Shown here one piece after another: positions 47,906 to 60,488 of a DNA stretch of 64,000 nt. Where the stretch lies: NCBI RefSeq assembly GCF_014191985.1, contig NZ_JACHXI010000004.1:124001-188000 (forward strand), written 5' to 3'. Position numbers and translations under genes: made by a program. Source of the DNA: Azomonas macrocytogenes. GTDB lineage: Bacteria > Pseudomonadota > Gammaproteobacteria > Pseudomonadales > Pseudomonadaceae. The stretch's first letter is position 1, and each line of letters opens with the position of its first letter. Below the pieces are notes generated by a model, which was given only the letters and a program-made list of their open reading frames with translations, was not told the DNA's origin and made no database searches.

Positions 47906-48211
47906 ATGGCAAAACAAAGCATGAAGAACCGTGAGCTCAAGCGCCAGCGTACGGTTGTAAAATATGCTCAAAAGCGCGCTGCGTTGAAAGCAACTATTGC
48001 TAATCCAAGTTCTTCCCCGGAAGACCGTTGGTCTGCTCAAGTTGCCTTGCAGAAGCAGCCTCGTGATGCAAGCTCATCACGTCTGCGTAATCGCTGCCGT
48101 CTTACGGGACGTCCGCATGGCGTCTATCGTAAGTTTGGTCTGGCTCGTAATATGCTTCGCCAGGCCGCTATGCGTGGTGATGTACCGGGCTTGGTCAAGG
48201 CTAGCTGGTAA
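47906..48211 (+). CDS. rpsN: 30S ribosomal protein S14 (zinc-independent form)
   Basis: A 101-residue S14: [26 protein letters not shown]-type segment here [20 protein letters not shown], and [20 protein letters not shown]. The zinc-ribbon CxxC pairs are absent, as in the long C-minus S14 forms. The frame opens at 47852 within rplE, but ATG 47906 is the true start. It is separated from rpsH by 158 bp containing a strong hairpin, which is unusual for this operon. Confidence 0.96.
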   Translation: MAKQSMKNRELKRQRTVVKYAQKRAALKATIANPSSSPEDRWSAQVALQKQPRDASSSRLRNRCRLTGRPHGVYRKFGLARNMLRQAAMRGDVPGLVKASW

Positions 48212-48233
48212 TATAGATCGCAGTGCATCCAAT

Positions 48234-48266
48234 AACGAATCAAGCCCCATCGGGGCTTGATTCGTT
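48234..48266 (+). terminator. Terminator-like hairpin inside the spc operon (rpsN-rpsH gap)
   Basis: AACGAATCAAGCCCC and GGGGCTTGATTCGTT pair perfectly over 15 bp around ATC. TGTATG follows. The core CAAGCCCC/GGGGCTTG with ATTCGTTTGT behind it resembles an intrinsic terminator. A TATAAT at 48347-48352 lies before rpsH but has no -35 at the right spacing. Confidence 0.7.
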
Positions 48267-48369
48267 TGTATGTGCGATCTAGAATGCTCGGCTCTCCTGA
48301 GTGGGTGTTTGAATTTTCCCTGCTCGGGGGACGGGTTACAAGATTTTATAATTTAGGAGCAATAAGCCC

Positions 48370-48762
48370 ATGAGTATGCAGGACCCGTTAGCGGACATGC
48401 TAACTCGTATCCGTAATGCCCAGATGGCTGAGAAGGCTGTAGTTAGCATGCCGTCTTCCAAGCTGAAGGTGGCAGTTGCCGATGTTCTCAAAGACGAAGG
48501 CTACATCTCCGGATATCAGATCAGTAGCGATGTTAAGCCGCTACTATCTATTGAGTTGAAATATTTCGAAGGCCGTCCAGTTATCGAAGAGCTCAAGCGA
48601 GCCAGTCGTCCCGGCCTACGCCAGTACAAATCAGTCGACCAGCTACCGAAGGTTCGTGGTGGTCTGGGAGTTTCGATCGTTTCCACCAATAAAGGTGTGA
48701 TGACTGATCGTGCTGCCCGCGCCGCAGGCGTTGGTGGTGAAGTGCTGTGTACTGTCTTCTAA
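48370..48762 (+). CDS. rpsH: 30S ribosomal protein S8
   Basis: A 130-residue S8: [40 protein letters not shown], and [25 protein letters not shown] at 48355-48359 sets the ATG at 48370 rather than the one at 48376. In E. coli S8 represses the spc operon at rplE; here a regulatory element could instead lie in the preceding 158-bp gap, but that is only a guess. Confidence 0.97.
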   Translation: MSMQDPLADMLTRIRNAQMAEKAVVSMPSSKLKVAVADVLKDEGYISGYQISSDVKPLLSIELKYFEGRPVIEELKRASRPGLRQYKSVDQLPKVRGGLGVSIVSTNKGVMTDRAARAAGVGGEVLCTVF

Positions 48763-48774
48763 GGGGGGGTAAGC

Positions 48775-49308
48775 ATGTCTCGCGTTGCTAAGAACCCCGT
48801 CAAGCTGCCGGCGGGTGTAGAAGTGAAACTGGCCGGTCAGCAGCTTTCGATCAAGGGTGCCAAAGGCTCCCTCGAATTGTATGTTCATCCGTCTGTCGAG
48901 GTCGTTCAGGATTCCAGCGAGCTACGCTTCGCAGCGAGGAATGGTGACCAGCAAAACAAGGCGATGGCGGGTACTACTCGTGCACTCGTCAATAATATGG
49001 TTGTCGGCGTGAGCCAGGGCTTCGAGCGGAAGCTGCAGTTGGTCGGTGTTGGTTATAAAGCTCAAGCCAAGGGCCAGATCCTTTCGCTGGCATTAGGTTT
49101 TTCTCATCCGGTCGATTATCAGCTTCCTCAAGGAATTACCGCGGAAACTCCTAGCCAGACGGATATCCTTATCAAGGGTATCGATAAGCAGTTGGTTGGT
49201 CAGGTTGCGGCTGAAATCCGTGATTTCCGTCGTCCTGAACCTTATAAGGGTAAGGGTGTGCGCTATTCCGACGAAGTCGTTCGTCGTAAAGAAGCCAAGA
49301 AAAAGTAG
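48775..49308 (+). CDS. rplF: 50S ribosomal protein L6
   Basis: A 177-residue L6 of two related domains: [58 protein letters not shown], and the C-terminal [20 protein letters not shown]. It lies near the sarcin-ricin loop. A long GGGGGG ribosome-binding site precedes the ATG. Confidence 0.97.
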   Translation: MSRVAKNPVKLPAGVEVKLAGQQLSIKGAKGSLELYVHPSVEVVQDSSELRFAARNGDQQNKAMAGTTRALVNNMVVGVSQGFERKLQLVGVGYKAQAKGQILSLALGFSHPVDYQLPQGITAETPSQTDILIKGIDKQLVGQVAAEIRDFRRPEPYKGKGVRYSDEVVRRKEAKKK

Positions 49309-49317
49309 GGCATAGCA

Positions 49318-49668
49318 ATGAGCGTAAAGAAAGAAACCCGTCTGCGCCGTGCTCGCAAGACACGCCTGAAAATGCGCGATTTGGAGATCGTACGCCTTTG
49401 TGTGTATCGCTCTTCTCAGCACATATACGCCCAGGTTATCTCAGCCGATGGGGGCAAAATCTTGGCTTCAGCCTCTACGTTGGACAAAGAGCTGCGTGGC
49501 ACTGCCACCGGCAACGTCGATGCAGCCAAAAAAGTTGGTCAACTTGTAGCTGAGCGCGCCAAAACAGCAGGTGTTACTCAAGTTGCTTTTGATCGTTCTG
49601 GCTTCAAGTACCACGGTCGTGTGAAAGCACTGGCCGATGCTGCTCGTGAAGGCGGGCTGGAGTTCTAA
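49318..49668 (+). CDS. rplR: 50S ribosomal protein L18
   Basis: A 116-residue 5S rRNA-binding protein: [60 protein letters not shown], and [20 protein letters not shown]. It follows rplF by 9 bp in the usual order. Confidence 0.97.
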   Translation: MSVKKETRLRRARKTRLKMRDLEIVRLCVYRSSQHIYAQVISADGGKILASASTLDKELRGTATGNVDAAKKVGQLVAERAKTAGVTQVAFDRSGFKYHGRVKALADAAREGGLEF

Positions 49669-49671
49669 GTT

Positions 49672-50172
49672 ATGGCAAACAATGAGCAAAAGCGCGACGA
49701 GGGCTACGTAGAGAAGCTGGTCCAGGTCAATCGTGTGGCTAAAACAGTAAAAGGTGGCAGGATTTTTACTTTTACTGCTCTGACTGTTGTCGGCGATGGT
49801 AAAGGACGAGTTGGCTTCGGTCGTGGAAAGTCTCGCGAAGTACCTGCCGCGATTCAGAAGGCTATGGAAGCCGCCCGCCGCAATATGATTCAGGTAGAAC
49901 TGAACGGCACTACTTTGCAGTATCCGGTTCGCTCCAACCATGGCGCATCCAAGATTTTCATGCAGCCTGCTTCCGAAGGTACGGGAGTCATTGCTGGTGG
50001 CGCCATGCGCGCCATTCTGGAAGTTGCTGGTGTTCAGAACGTTCTCGCCAAGTGCTATGGCTCTACCAATCCAGTGAACGTGGTCAATGCCACTTTCAAA
50101 GGTTTGAAGGCTATGCAGTCGCCTGAGTCGGTTGCTGCCAAGCGTGGCAAAAGTGTCGAGGAGATTCTTTAA
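49672..50172 (+). CDS. rpsE: 30S ribosomal protein S5
   Basis: A 166-residue S5: [40 protein letters not shown], and [20 protein letters not shown]. The spectinomycin loop around VAKTVKGGR reads as wild type. S5 and S4 both control decoding fidelity. It begins three bases after the rplR stop. Confidence 0.97.
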   Translation: MANNEQKRDEGYVEKLVQVNRVAKTVKGGRIFTFTALTVVGDGKGRVGFGRGKSREVPAAIQKAMEAARRNMIQVELNGTTLQYPVRSNHGASKIFMQPASEGTGVIAGGAMRAILEVAGVQNVLAKCYGSTNPVNVVNATFKGLKAMQSPESVAAKRGKSVEEIL

Positions 50173-50174
50173 CC

Positions 50175-50357
50175 ATGGCTGCTGCAACTGTCAAAATTAC
50201 CTTGATCAAGAGCCTTAATGGACGTATTGCCGGCCATAAGGCTTGCGTGAAAGGCTTGGGTCTGCGTCGTATTGGTCATACTGTTGAAGTTCAGGATACG
50301 CCTGAAAATCGCGGCATGATCAATAAGGCAAGCTATCTGCTGCGTGTGGAGGATTGA
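50175..50357 (+). CDS. rpmD: 50S ribosomal protein L30
   Basis: A 60-residue L30: [40 protein letters not shown], and [17 protein letters not shown]. Two bases separate it from rpsE, so translation is coupled. Confidence 0.96.
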   Translation: MAAATVKITLIKSLNGRIAGHKACVKGLGLRRIGHTVEVQDTPENRGMINKASYLLRVED

Positions 50358-50360
50358 CTC

Positions 50361-50795
50361 ATGCAACTGAATGATCTCCGTTCGGCACCTGGTGCGCGTC
50401 GTGAGAAATTGCGCCCTGGTCGTGGAATCGGTAGCGGTCTGGGCAAGACTGGTGGGCGTGGCCACAAAGGTCAGACCTCACGCTCTGGTGGCACGATTGC
50501 TCCCGGATTCGAAGGTGGCCAACAGCCATTGCATCGTCGTTTGCCTAAGTTCGGTTTTGTTTCTCTCAAGGCCATGGATCGTGCTGAAGTTCGCACTTCT
50601 GAATTGGCTAAAGTAAGTGGCGATGTTGTCACCTTACAAGCCTTGAAAGACTCGAATGTGATCGGGCAGAACATACGTCGGGTCAAGGTCATGTTGTCAG
50701 GGGAAGTTGGTCGTGCTCTGACTTTGAAAGGCATTGCTGCTACCAAAGGCGCTCGCTCAGCGATCGAAGCAGCTGGTGGCAAGCTCGAGGACTAA
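50361..50795 (+). CDS. rplO: 50S ribosomal protein L15
   Basis: A 144-residue L15: [40 protein letters not shown], and [13 protein letters not shown]. The stop codon is directly followed by the secY start with no spacer. Confidence 0.97.
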   Translation: MQLNDLRSAPGARREKLRPGRGIGSGLGKTGGRGHKGQTSRSGGTIAPGFEGGQQPLHRRLPKFGFVSLKAMDRAEVRTSELAKVSGDVVTLQALKDSNVIGQNIRRVKVMLSGEVGRALTLKGIAATKGARSAIEAAGGKLED

Positions 50796-52124
50796 ATGGC
50801 TAAGCAAGGTGCTCTCTCCGCGCTAACCAATGGCGGCTTGTCCGAGCTTTGGGCGCGTCTGCGATTTCTATTCTTGGCAATAATTGTCTACAGAATAGGT
50901 GCTCATATTCCTGTTCCGGGCATCAACCCAGATCGGTTGGCGCAGCTGTTCCAGCAGAACGAGGGAACCATTCTTAGCCTGTTCAACATGTTTTCTGGTG
51001 GTGCGCTTGAACGCATGAGTATTTTTGCATTGGGGATCATGCCGTATATTTCGGCATCGATCATCATGCAGCTTATGACTGTTGTGAGTCCGCAACTGGA
51101 ACAGTTGAAAAAAGAAGGTGAGTCCGGTCGCCGCAAGATCAGCCAATACACGCGCTATGGCGCGCTTCTGCTGGCAATTGTTCAGGCAATCGGTATGTCG
51201 GTGGGGCTGGCAGGGCAAAGCGTAGCTTTTATTTCCGATTTCAGTTTTCATTTCGTGGCTGTCAGTACCTTCGTTGCGGGTGCGATGTTCATGATGTGGC
51301 TGGGAGAGCAAATTACTGAGCGAGGTATTGGCAACGGTATCTCCATGCTCATTTTTGCTGGAATTGTTGCTGGGCTTCCTGCTGCACTGGGGCAATCATT
51401 CGAGTCTGCCCGCCAAGGTGATATCAATATCGTCGCCTTGCTAGGGGTAGGATTGCTGGCTGTTGCCATCATTGGCTTTGTAGTGTTCATTGAGCGAGGC
51501 CAACGTCGGATCGCTGTGCACTATGCTAAGCGCCAGCAAGGCCGCAAAGTCTTTGCTGCGCAGACCAGTCACCTCCCATTGAAAGTGAATATGGCTGGTG
51601 TGATCCCAGCGATCTTTGCCAGTAGTTTGCTACTTTTTCCCGCTTCTCTCGGACAGTGGTTCGGGCAATCGGAAGGAATGAGTTGGCTGGCTGATATCTC
51701 TCAAGCGATTGCACCTGGCCAGCCGTTGAATATTCTGCTGTTCAGTGCCGGAATTGTTTTCTTCTGCTTCTTTTATACTGCTTTGATGTTCAATCCAAAA
51801 GACGTTGCAGAAAATCTGAAAAAATCAGGAGCGTTTATTCCTGGTATTCGTCCCGGTGAGCAATCGGCACGTTATATCGATGGAGTTCTGACGCGTCTGA
51901 CCATGTTTGGTGCCTTATACATGACGGCAGTTTGTTTGCTGCCTCAATTTCTGGTCGTAGCGGCAAATGTGCCGTTTTATCTCGGTGGGACTTCGTTGCT
52001 GATCGTAGTGGTGGTCGTGATGGACTTTATGTCTCAAGTTCAGTCACACCTCGTTTCTCAACAGTACGAGTCTTTGATGAAGAAAGCCAATCTGAAAAAC
52101 TACGGCGGCAACATGCTTCGCTGA
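50796..52124 (+). CDS. secY: Preprotein translocase subunit SecY
   Basis: A 442-residue channel protein with ten transmembrane helices. Conserved regions include [20 protein letters not shown], the plug-region [39 protein letters not shown], and the cytoplasmic loop [17 protein letters not shown] with the ribosome/SecA contact Arg. With SecE (25178) and SecG (not in window) it forms the translocon. Starts directly after rplO. Confidence 0.97.
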   Translation: MAKQGALSALTNGGLSELWARLRFLFLAIIVYRIGAHIPVPGINPDRLAQLFQQNEGTILSLFNMFSGGALERMSIFALGIMPYISASIIMQLMTVVSPQLEQLKKEGESGRRKISQYTRYGALLLAIVQAIGMSVGLAGQSVAFISDFSFHFVAVSTFVAGAMFMMWLGEQITERGIGNGISMLIFAGIVAGLPAALGQSFESARQGDINIVALLGVGLLAVAIIGFVVFIERGQRRIAVHYAKRQQGRKVFAAQTSHLPLKVNMAGVIPAIFASSLLLFPASLGQWFGQSEGMSWLADISQAIAPGQPLNILLFSAGIVFFCFFYTALMFNPKDVAENLKKSGAFIPGIRPGEQSARYIDGVLTRLTMFGALYMTAVCLLPQFLVVAANVPFYLGGTSLLIVVVVVMDFMSQVQSHLVSQQYESLMKKANLKNYGGNMLR

Positions 52125-52149
52125 AGTTTGTAAGGTTCGAGGAGTTGAT

Positions 52150-52266
52150 ATGAAAGTTCGTGCATCAGTTAAAAGGCTGTGCCGTAACTGCAAGATCATT
52201 CGCCGTGATGGCGTAGTTCGAGTGATCTGCAGTGCAGAACCACGCCATAAGCAGCGCCAAGGCTGA
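52150..52266 (+). CDS. rpmJ: 50S ribosomal protein L36
   Basis: A 38-residue zinc-ribbon protein too short for most ORF calls: [19 protein letters not shown], then [19 protein letters not shown]. Cys11, Cys14, Cys27 and His33 form the zinc site, so this is the zinc-binding form. GAGGAG lies upstream. It ends the spc operon, followed by a hairpin at 52279. Confidence 0.96.
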   Translation: MKVRASVKRLCRNCKIIRRDGVVRVICSAEPRHKQRQG

Positions 52267-52278
52267 TTGCGTCTTGAT

Positions 52279-52314
52279 CCCGGCAGCTAGTGTGCTGTCG
52301 GGCTAATCGTTTTT
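52279..52314 (+). terminator. Hairpin between rpmJ and rpsM
   Basis: CCCGGCAGC and GCTGTCGGG pair (one G-T) around TAGTGT, with TTTTT at 52310-52314 after seven spacer bases. It lies in the 116-bp spc-alpha spacer and could be a partial terminator or part of an S4-responsive leader. Confidence 0.55.
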
Positions 52315-52382
52315 ACAGCGTCAAGATCTACCCTTTTCTTGGCTTCCGAGGGCTGGATCGCTGTCATTTGGAGTTTCACTGA

Positions 52383-52739
52383 ATGGCCCGTATTGCAGGC
52401 GTCAATATTCCAGATAACAAACATACTGTTATCTCGCTGACCTATATCTATGGGGTCGGCCGTAACACGGCACAAAAGATCTGTGCTGCCGTTGGAGTCA
52501 ATCCGGCAGCGAAGATCAAGGATCTTTCCGATGATCAGATCGAGCAGCTGCGTGGCGAAGTCGCCAAGCTGACTACCGAAGGTGATTTGCGCCGCGAAAT
52601 CAATATGAAGATCAAGCGACTGATGGACCTGGGTTGCTACCGGGGTTTGCGCCATCGTCGAGGTCTTCCGGTTCGCGGTCAGCGTACCAAAACCAATGCT
52701 CGTACCCGTAAGGGCCCACGCAAGCCGATCCGCAAATAA
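52383..52739 (+). CDS. rpsM: 30S ribosomal protein S13
   Basis: A 118-residue S13: [59 protein letters not shown], and the basic tail [15 protein letters not shown] contacting P-site tRNA. First gene of the alpha operon. GGAG lies upstream of the ATG. Confidence 0.97.
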   Translation: MARIAGVNIPDNKHTVISLTYIYGVGRNTAQKICAAVGVNPAAKIKDLSDDQIEQLRGEVAKLTTEGDLRREINMKIKRLMDLGCYRGLRHRRGLPVRGQRTKTNARTRKGPRKPIRK

Positions 52740-52769
52740 TCGCTTTAGCGAATCGACAGGATACTGATC

Positions 52770-53159
52770 ATGGCAAAACCCGCTGCTCGTCCTCGTAAGA
52801 AAGTAAAAAAGACGGTAGTTGATGGCATCGCTCATATTCATGCCTCTTTCAACAATACCATCGTAACTATCACTGATCGTCAGGGTAATGCTCTTGCCTG
52901 GGCTACTTCCGGTGGATCCGGTTTTCGTGGCTCCCGCAAAAGTACGCCATTTGCTGCCCAGGTAGCAGCCGAGCGTGCTGGTCAAGCTGCTCTGGAATAC
53001 GGTTTGAAGAACCTGGATGTCAATGTGAAGGGACCAGGACCTGGTCGTGAATCAGCCGTACGTGCGCTCAATGCCTGCGGTTACAAGATAGCCAGTATTA
53101 CCGATGTGACGCCGATTCCGCACAACGGTTGCCGTCCGCCCAAGAAGCGTCGTGTGTAA
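52770..53159 (+). CDS. rpsK: 30S ribosomal protein S11
   Basis: A 129-residue S11 of the 30S platform: [60 protein letters not shown], and the C-terminal [20 protein letters not shown]. In the alpha operon between rpsM and rpsD. Confidence 0.97.
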   Translation: MAKPAARPRKKVKKTVVDGIAHIHASFNNTIVTITDRQGNALAWATSGGSGFRGSRKSTPFAAQVAAERAGQAALEYGLKNLDVNVKGPGPGRESAVRALNACGYKIASITDVTPIPHNGCRPPKKRRV

Positions 53160-53175
53160 CAGGAGACAGTAGAAG

Positions 53176-53796
53176 ATGGCTCGTTATATTGGTCCTAAAT
53201 GCAAACTGTCTCGTCGTGAAGGTACTGACCTCTTCCTGAAGAGTGGTGCGCGCGCGCTTGAATCCAAGTGCAACATCGAAACGCCTCCAGGCGTTCATGG
53301 TCAGCGCCGTGGTCGTCTGTCCGACTACGGTACCCAGTTGCGCGAGAAGCAGAAGGTTCGTCGTATCTATGGCGTACTTGAGCGCCAGTTCAATGGCTAC
53401 TACAAGTTGGCTGCCAGCCGTAAAGGAGCTACTGGTGAGAATCTGCTCCAGTTGCTTGAGTGCCGCCTGGACAACGTTGTCTATCGGATGGGCTTTGGCT
53501 CCACACGTGCGGAATCCCGCCAGCTTGTTTCCCATAAAGCCATTACGATAAATGGCAAAGTAGTGAACGTTCCCTCTTATCAGGTCAAGGTCGGTGATGT
53601 AGTCGCTATTCGCGAGAAAAGCCGGAATCAGCTTCGTATCACCCAGGCGCTTGAGCTTTGCGCTCAACGTGGTCGCGTCGAGTGGGTCGATGTTGATGCC
53701 GACAAAAAGTCTGGCGTCTTCAAAAGCGTGCCGGCTCGCAGTGATTTGTCCGCCGACATTAACGAAAACCTGATTGTCGAGCTCTACTCCAAGTAA
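53176..53796 (+). CDS. rpsD: 30S ribosomal protein S4
   Basis: A 206-residue S4: [40 protein letters not shown], an S4 RNA-binding domain with [20 protein letters not shown] and [20 protein letters not shown]. It starts 30S assembly and, in E. coli, represses the alpha operon. GGAGA precedes the ATG. Confidence 0.97.
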   Translation: MARYIGPKCKLSRREGTDLFLKSGARALESKCNIETPPGVHGQRRGRLSDYGTQLREKQKVRRIYGVLERQFNGYYKLAASRKGATGENLLQLLECRLDNVVYRMGFGSTRAESRQLVSHKAITINGKVVNVPSYQVKVGDVVAIREKSRNQLRITQALELCAQRGRVEWVDVDADKKSGVFKSVPARSDLSADINENLIVELYSK

Positions 53797-53818
53797 GAGC
53801 TAGAAAATAGGTGTATCC

Positions 53819-54820
53819 ATGCAGAGTTCGGTAAATGAGTTTCTGACCCCTCGCCATATCGATGTGCAGGTGGTGAGTCCAACCCGGGCTAAAATCACTC
53901 TCGAGCCTCTCGAGCGTGGTTTTGGTCATACCTTGGGTAATGCGTTGCGTCGTATTCTTCTATCTTCCATGCCCGGTTGTGCTGTGGTCGAGGCCGAGAT
54001 CGACGGTGTGCTTCATGAGTACAGCGCAATTGAAGGCGTGCAGGAAGATGTGATCGAGATCCTGCTCAACCTCAAAGGGCTTGCGATCAAGCTACATGGA
54101 CGTGATGAGGTAACCCTGAGCCTGCAGAAGAAGGGCCCAGGGACGGTGACTGCTGCCGATATCCAGCTGGATCATGACGTTGAAATTGTCAATGGCGATC
54201 ATTTGATTGCTAATCTGGCGAATAGCGGCTTGCTGAATATGAAGCTGAAAGTGGCTCGTGGCCGTGGTTATGAACCTGCAGATGCTCGTCAGAATGACGA
54301 GGATGAAAGCCGGAGCATTGGTCGCTTGCAGCTCGATGCCACGTTCAGTCCGGTTCGGCGTGTCGCCTATGTTGTCGAAAATGCTCGTGTCGAGCAGCGT
54401 ACCAACCTGGATAAGCTGGTTATCGACTTGGAAACTAACGGTACCCTGGACCCGGAAGAGGCTATTCGCCGTGCTGCCACGATTTTGCAGCAGCAATTGG
54501 CCGCCTTCGTCGATCTCAAAGGGGATAGTGAGCCAGTTGTCGTCGAGCAGGAGGATGAAATCGATCCGATTCTTCTTCGTCCGGTCGATGATCTGGAGCT
54601 AACCGTTCGTTCGGCCAACTGCTTGAAAGCAGAGAATATCTATTACATCGGTGATCTGATTCAGCGTACCGAGGTGGAGCTGTTGAAAACTCCGAACCTG
54701 GGTAAAAAGTCCCTGACCGAAATCAAGGACGTGCTGGCTTCTCGTGGTTTGTCGTTGGGTATGCGTCTCGACAACTGGCCGCCAGCAAGTCTCAAGAAGG
54801 ACGATAAGGCTACCGCCTGA
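53819..54820 (+). CDS. rpoA: RNA polymerase alpha subunit
   Basis: A 333-residue alpha subunit with an N-terminal dimerisation/assembly domain ([40 protein letters not shown]) and a C-terminal DNA-binding domain after a linker ([40 protein letters not shown]). The Arg and adjacent residues of alphaCTD helix 1 that bind UP elements are present. It is between rpsD and rplQ. Confidence 0.98.
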   Translation: MQSSVNEFLTPRHIDVQVVSPTRAKITLEPLERGFGHTLGNALRRILLSSMPGCAVVEAEIDGVLHEYSAIEGVQEDVIEILLNLKGLAIKLHGRDEVTLSLQKKGPGTVTAADIQLDHDVEIVNGDHLIANLANSGLLNMKLKVARGRGYEPADARQNDEDESRSIGRLQLDATFSPVRRVAYVVENARVEQRTNLDKLVIDLETNGTLDPEEAIRRAATILQQQLAAFVDLKGDSEPVVVEQEDEIDPILLRPVDDLELTVRSANCLKAENIYYIGDLIQRTEVELLKTPNLGKKSLTEIKDVLASRGLSLGMRLDNWPPASLKKDDKATA

Positions 54821-54863
54821 TCTCCCTAACCACCGAACTCGCTTGTTTGGTAAGGAATCCATT

Positions 54864-55250
54864 ATGCGTCATCGTAAAAGTGGCCGTCATCTGAGCCGCA
54901 CTAGCGCACACCGCAAAGCCATGTTCCAGAATATGGCGGTTTCTCTGTTTGAACATGAGCTGATCAAGACTACTTTGCCGAAGGCAAAGGAGCTTCGTCG
55001 GGTTGCCGAGCCGCTCATTACTTTGGCTAAAGAAGATAGCGTTGCCAACCGTCGTCTTGCTTTTGACCGTACCCGTTCTAAAACGGCTGTAGGCAAGCTG
55101 TTCAACGACCTTGGCAAGCGCTATGCCAATCGTCAAGGCGGCTACCTGCGTATCCTGAAGTGTGGTTTCAGGGCTGGTGACAATGCTCCGATGGCTTATG
55201 TTGAGCTGGTTGATCGCCCATTGGCTGGTGATGTTCAGGCTGCCGACTAA
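54864..55250 (+). CDS. rplQ: 50S ribosomal protein L17
   Basis: A 128-residue L17 at the tunnel exit: [40 protein letters not shown], and the C-terminal [18 protein letters not shown]. The frame opens within rpoA at 54744, but ATG 54864 with AAGGAA upstream is correct. Last gene of the alpha operon. Confidence 0.97.
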   Translation: MRHRKSGRHLSRTSAHRKAMFQNMAVSLFEHELIKTTLPKAKELRRVAEPLITLAKEDSVANRRLAFDRTRSKTAVGKLFNDLGKRYANRQGGYLRILKCGFRAGDNAPMAYVELVDRPLAGDVQAAD

Positions 55251-55304
55251 GCTGTCATGCTAGTGGATTGTGTTTATACATAATCCTTCTGGCTCTGCTG
55301 GATA

Positions 55305-55339
55305 GCGAAAGCCCCGACTTATTCGGGGCTTTCGCTTTT
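55305..55339. terminator. Terminator between rplQ and uvrA (probably bidirectional)
   Basis: GCGAAAGCCCCGA and TCGGGGCTTTCGC pair perfectly over 13 bp around CTTAT and are followed by TTTTA. uvrA ends 23 bp away on the other strand. Confidence 0.92.
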
Positions 55340-55361
55340 ATGCTGTAGGTTCTTGCTGCTT

Positions 55362-58205
<2,844 letters not shown>

Positions 58206-58334
58206 AGTGGCCTCGCATCGCGGCAGAAACGATCAAGTATACGGCTGAGGGGCAAGATAGCGTAATGGTGTGCGTCTGTGCCGCGTTTGGGTGGGCTGTT
58301 AGAATCGATTTCAGTCAATTGATGCGAGACTTTT

Positions 58335-59717
58335 ATGCTGGATCCGAATGCAGAGCGCATGAATGCGACGGAAGCCCGCGCGGCTGGTGGCCTGGCGTTA
58401 GTATTCGCTTTTCGAATGCTGGGCATGTTCATGGTATTGCCGGTTCTGGCAACTTATGGACTGGAGTTGGATGACGCTACGCCGGCGCTGATCGGTCTGG
58501 CGATCGGTGCCTATGGTCTGACCCAGGCAATACTGCAAATTCCGCTCGGTATCATCTCGGACCGTATCGGGCGTCTTCCCGTCATTTACCTCGGATTGTT
58601 GGTCTTTGCCGCGGGAGCGGCACTGGCGGCCTCATCCGATTCCATCTGGGGCGTTATTGCTGGGCGAGTAATCCAGGGCGCCGGAGCGATTTCGGCTGCA
58701 GTCATGGCGCTGCTTTCCGATCTGACCCGCGAGCAGCATCGAACCAAGGCCATGGCCATGATTGGCATGAGCATCGGGTTATCGTTTGCCGTCGCCATGA
58801 TCATTGGCCCGCTACTGACCCATGCGTTCGGTTTGTCCGGCCTGTTCTGGGTAACGACGATCATGGCCTTGCTCGGCATGCTGATCGTGGCGGCAATGCC
58901 CAAGGCCAGTTCTCAAAGGCAGCACCGTGAGTCGGTCGTCGCCAGACAGGCTCTGGTCGCTACGTTGCGCCATGCTGATCTGCTGCGCCTCGACTTCAGC
59001 ATCCTGGTGCTGCACGCGGTTCTCATGGCCAGCTTTGTCGTTCTGCCCTTGGCTCTGGTGGAGCCGGGTGGGTTGCCGAAGGAGCATCATTGGTGGGTGT
59101 ACCTGGGGGCTCTGCTCATCGGTTTCTGCGGGATGATTCCATTCATCGTTTATGGTGAAAAGAAGCGACAGATGAGGCGGGTACTGCTTGGAGCAGTTGG
59201 CCTTTTGCTCTTCTGTGAGGTTTTCTTCTGGTTGCTGGGAAACAGCCTGTGGGCGCTAGTGCTGGGGATGGTGCTGTTTTTCACAGCATTCAACCTGTTG
59301 GAGGCTTCTTTGCCTTCGCTGATCAGCAAGGTTGCTCCTGCTGGGGGAAAAGGAACGGCAATGGGGGTCTATTCAACCAGCCAGTTCCTTGGCGCAGCGC
59401 TGGGCGGAATCTTTGGCGGCTGGTTGTTCCAGCAGGGCGGCGCTACGTGGGTTTTCGCGGGCTGCGCCGTGCTTTGCGCGCTCTGGCTGATGGTTGTCAT
59501 CGGCATGAACGAGCCGCCTTATGTCACTAGCTTGCGGCTGCCGCTGGCGAAGGCTGCATTGCAGGATAAGGGGTTGGCCGAAAGGCTGTTGGCGCTACCC
59601 GGAGTCACGGATGTAGTCGTGGCTTCTGAAGAAGAAGCCATCTACTTGAAGATAGATACCTTGGTAATCGACCGCAACGAGTTGGAGCGTCTAGTATCGA
59701 CTGGCGCGGTTGCTTGA
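58335..59717 (+). CDS. MFS transporter, YajR-like with C-terminal ferredoxin-like domain
   Basis: A 460-residue transporter with 12 predicted helices. Motif A is visible as GIISDRIGRLPVIYLGLL after helix 2, and RVIQGAGAISAAVMAL is typical of drug:H+ antiporters. A soluble C-terminal domain (about residues 390-460, with LAERLLALPGVTDVVVASEE then AIYLKIDTLVIDRNELERL) matches the YAM domain of YajR. The substrate is unknown. The ATG at 58335 is used; an ATG at 58359 is a possible alternative. It is divergent from uvrA, its usual neighbour. Confidence 0.92.
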   Translation: MLDPNAERMNATEARAAGGLALVFAFRMLGMFMVLPVLATYGLELDDATPALIGLAIGAYGLTQAILQIPLGIISDRIGRLPVIYLGLLVFAAGAALAASSDSIWGVIAGRVIQGAGAISAAVMALLSDLTREQHRTKAMAMIGMSIGLSFAVAMIIGPLLTHAFGLSGLFWVTTIMALLGMLIVAAMPKASSQRQHRESVVARQALVATLRHADLLRLDFSILVLHAVLMASFVVLPLALVEPGGLPKEHHWWVYLGALLIGFCGMIPFIVYGEKKRQMRRVLLGAVGLLLFCEVFFWLLGNSLWALVLGMVLFFTAFNLLEASLPSLISKVAPAGGKGTAMGVYSTSQFLGAALGGIFGGWLFQQGGATWVFAGCAVLCALWLMVVIGMNEPPYVTSLRLPLAKAALQDKGLAERLLALPGVTDVVVASEEEAIYLKIDTLVIDRNELERLVSTGAVA

Positions 59718-59804
59718 GGTGAGTTGATCTGGAATATCCTGGTCAGCCGGCAACTGAATACGCAGGTAGTTCCAGGCTGGCCAGGTACAATCAGAACGAG
59801 AGCG

Positions 59805-60200
59805 ATGAGCGAAGCAGGCGACGATAAGATAAGGCTGGACAAATGGCTCTGGGCCGCCCGTTTTTATAAAACCCGGGCACAGGCCAAGGCAGCGATCGAA
59901 GGTGGCAAGGTGCATTGTCGGGGAGAGCGTTGCAAGCCATCCCGTGAGCCCAAGGTTGGTGATGAATTAGTGATTCGTACTAGCTTCGATGAGCGGACTG
60001 TGCAGATTCTCTCTTTATCGGCAGTACGCCGAGGGGCTCCCGAGGCGCAAATGCTCTATCGGGAAACGGCCAATAGCATCGAGCGCCGTGAACAGGCAGC
60101 GGCACTGCGCAAGGCCGGCAGCTTCGGCTTGAGCACCGATGGCCGGCCAAGCAAGAAGCAGCGGCGGCAGCTCAGCCAGTTTCGCGATAATCATGAATAG
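59805..60200 (+). CDS. hslR: Heat shock protein 15 (ribosome-associated S4-domain protein)
   Basis: A 131-residue protein with an N-terminal S4 RNA-binding domain (IRLDKWLWAARFYKTRAQAK then AAIEGGKVHCRGERCKPSRE) and a basic C-terminus (GRPSKKQRRQLSQFRD). Hsp15 recycles 50S subunits that carry stalled nascent chains. The frame is open from 59724, but the ATG at 59805 (MSEAGDDK) gives the family start. Next to hslO as in other pseudomonads; 288 bp separate the two. Confidence 0.94.
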   Translation: MSEAGDDKIRLDKWLWAARFYKTRAQAKAAIEGGKVHCRGERCKPSREPKVGDELVIRTSFDERTVQILSLSAVRRGAPEAQMLYRETANSIERREQAAALRKAGSFGLSTDGRPSKKQRRQLSQFRDNHE

Positions 60201-60223
60201 TGCTACAGGACTCAATAGCTATA

Positions 60224-60305
60224 CGAGTCAGATTGACTCGCTTAGGGGACAGTAATCGCACCACGCAGCCGCTTGAAAATGAAATGGGGCACCGAAGGTC
60301 TTCGG
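60224..60305 (+). other. Two hairpins in the hslR-hslO spacer
   Basis: CGAGTCA-GAT-TGACTCG (60224-60240) and CCGAA-GGTC-TTCGG (60292-60305, written with a four-base loop). Neither has a T-run. They lie in a 288-bp spacer (60201-60488) that otherwise shows nothing recognisable; a CTTGAAA near 60271 lacks a matching sigma32 -10. Confidence 0.45.
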
Positions 60306-60488
60306 CAGCTTTCTATGGATCGTCGTTAAGGCGATTACCACCTGAACTTAAGCCAGCCTGCGCCGCGATTTTCTGCTTCATCCTGCTTTTACGTTAGAAT
60401 GAAGCTCTTTTTTCGCTTGGCAACACTCGAATCCTGTCGCTTCCCGTACTTCCACTTGCCGACTCCAATCCAACCGAGGAGCTACGCC

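Noticed and set aside
48301..48369. Separate promoter for rpsH
   Set aside because: TATAAT at 48347 has no acceptable -35 at 16-18 bp, so it was not called.
58206..58334. LexA (SOS) box upstream of uvrA
   Set aside because: No CTGT-N8-ACAG match is seen, although uvrA is SOS-controlled in some bacteria.
60201..60488. Sigma32 promoter for hslO
   Set aside because: A CTTGAAA is present near 60271, but no CCCCAT-type -10 lies at the required distance.
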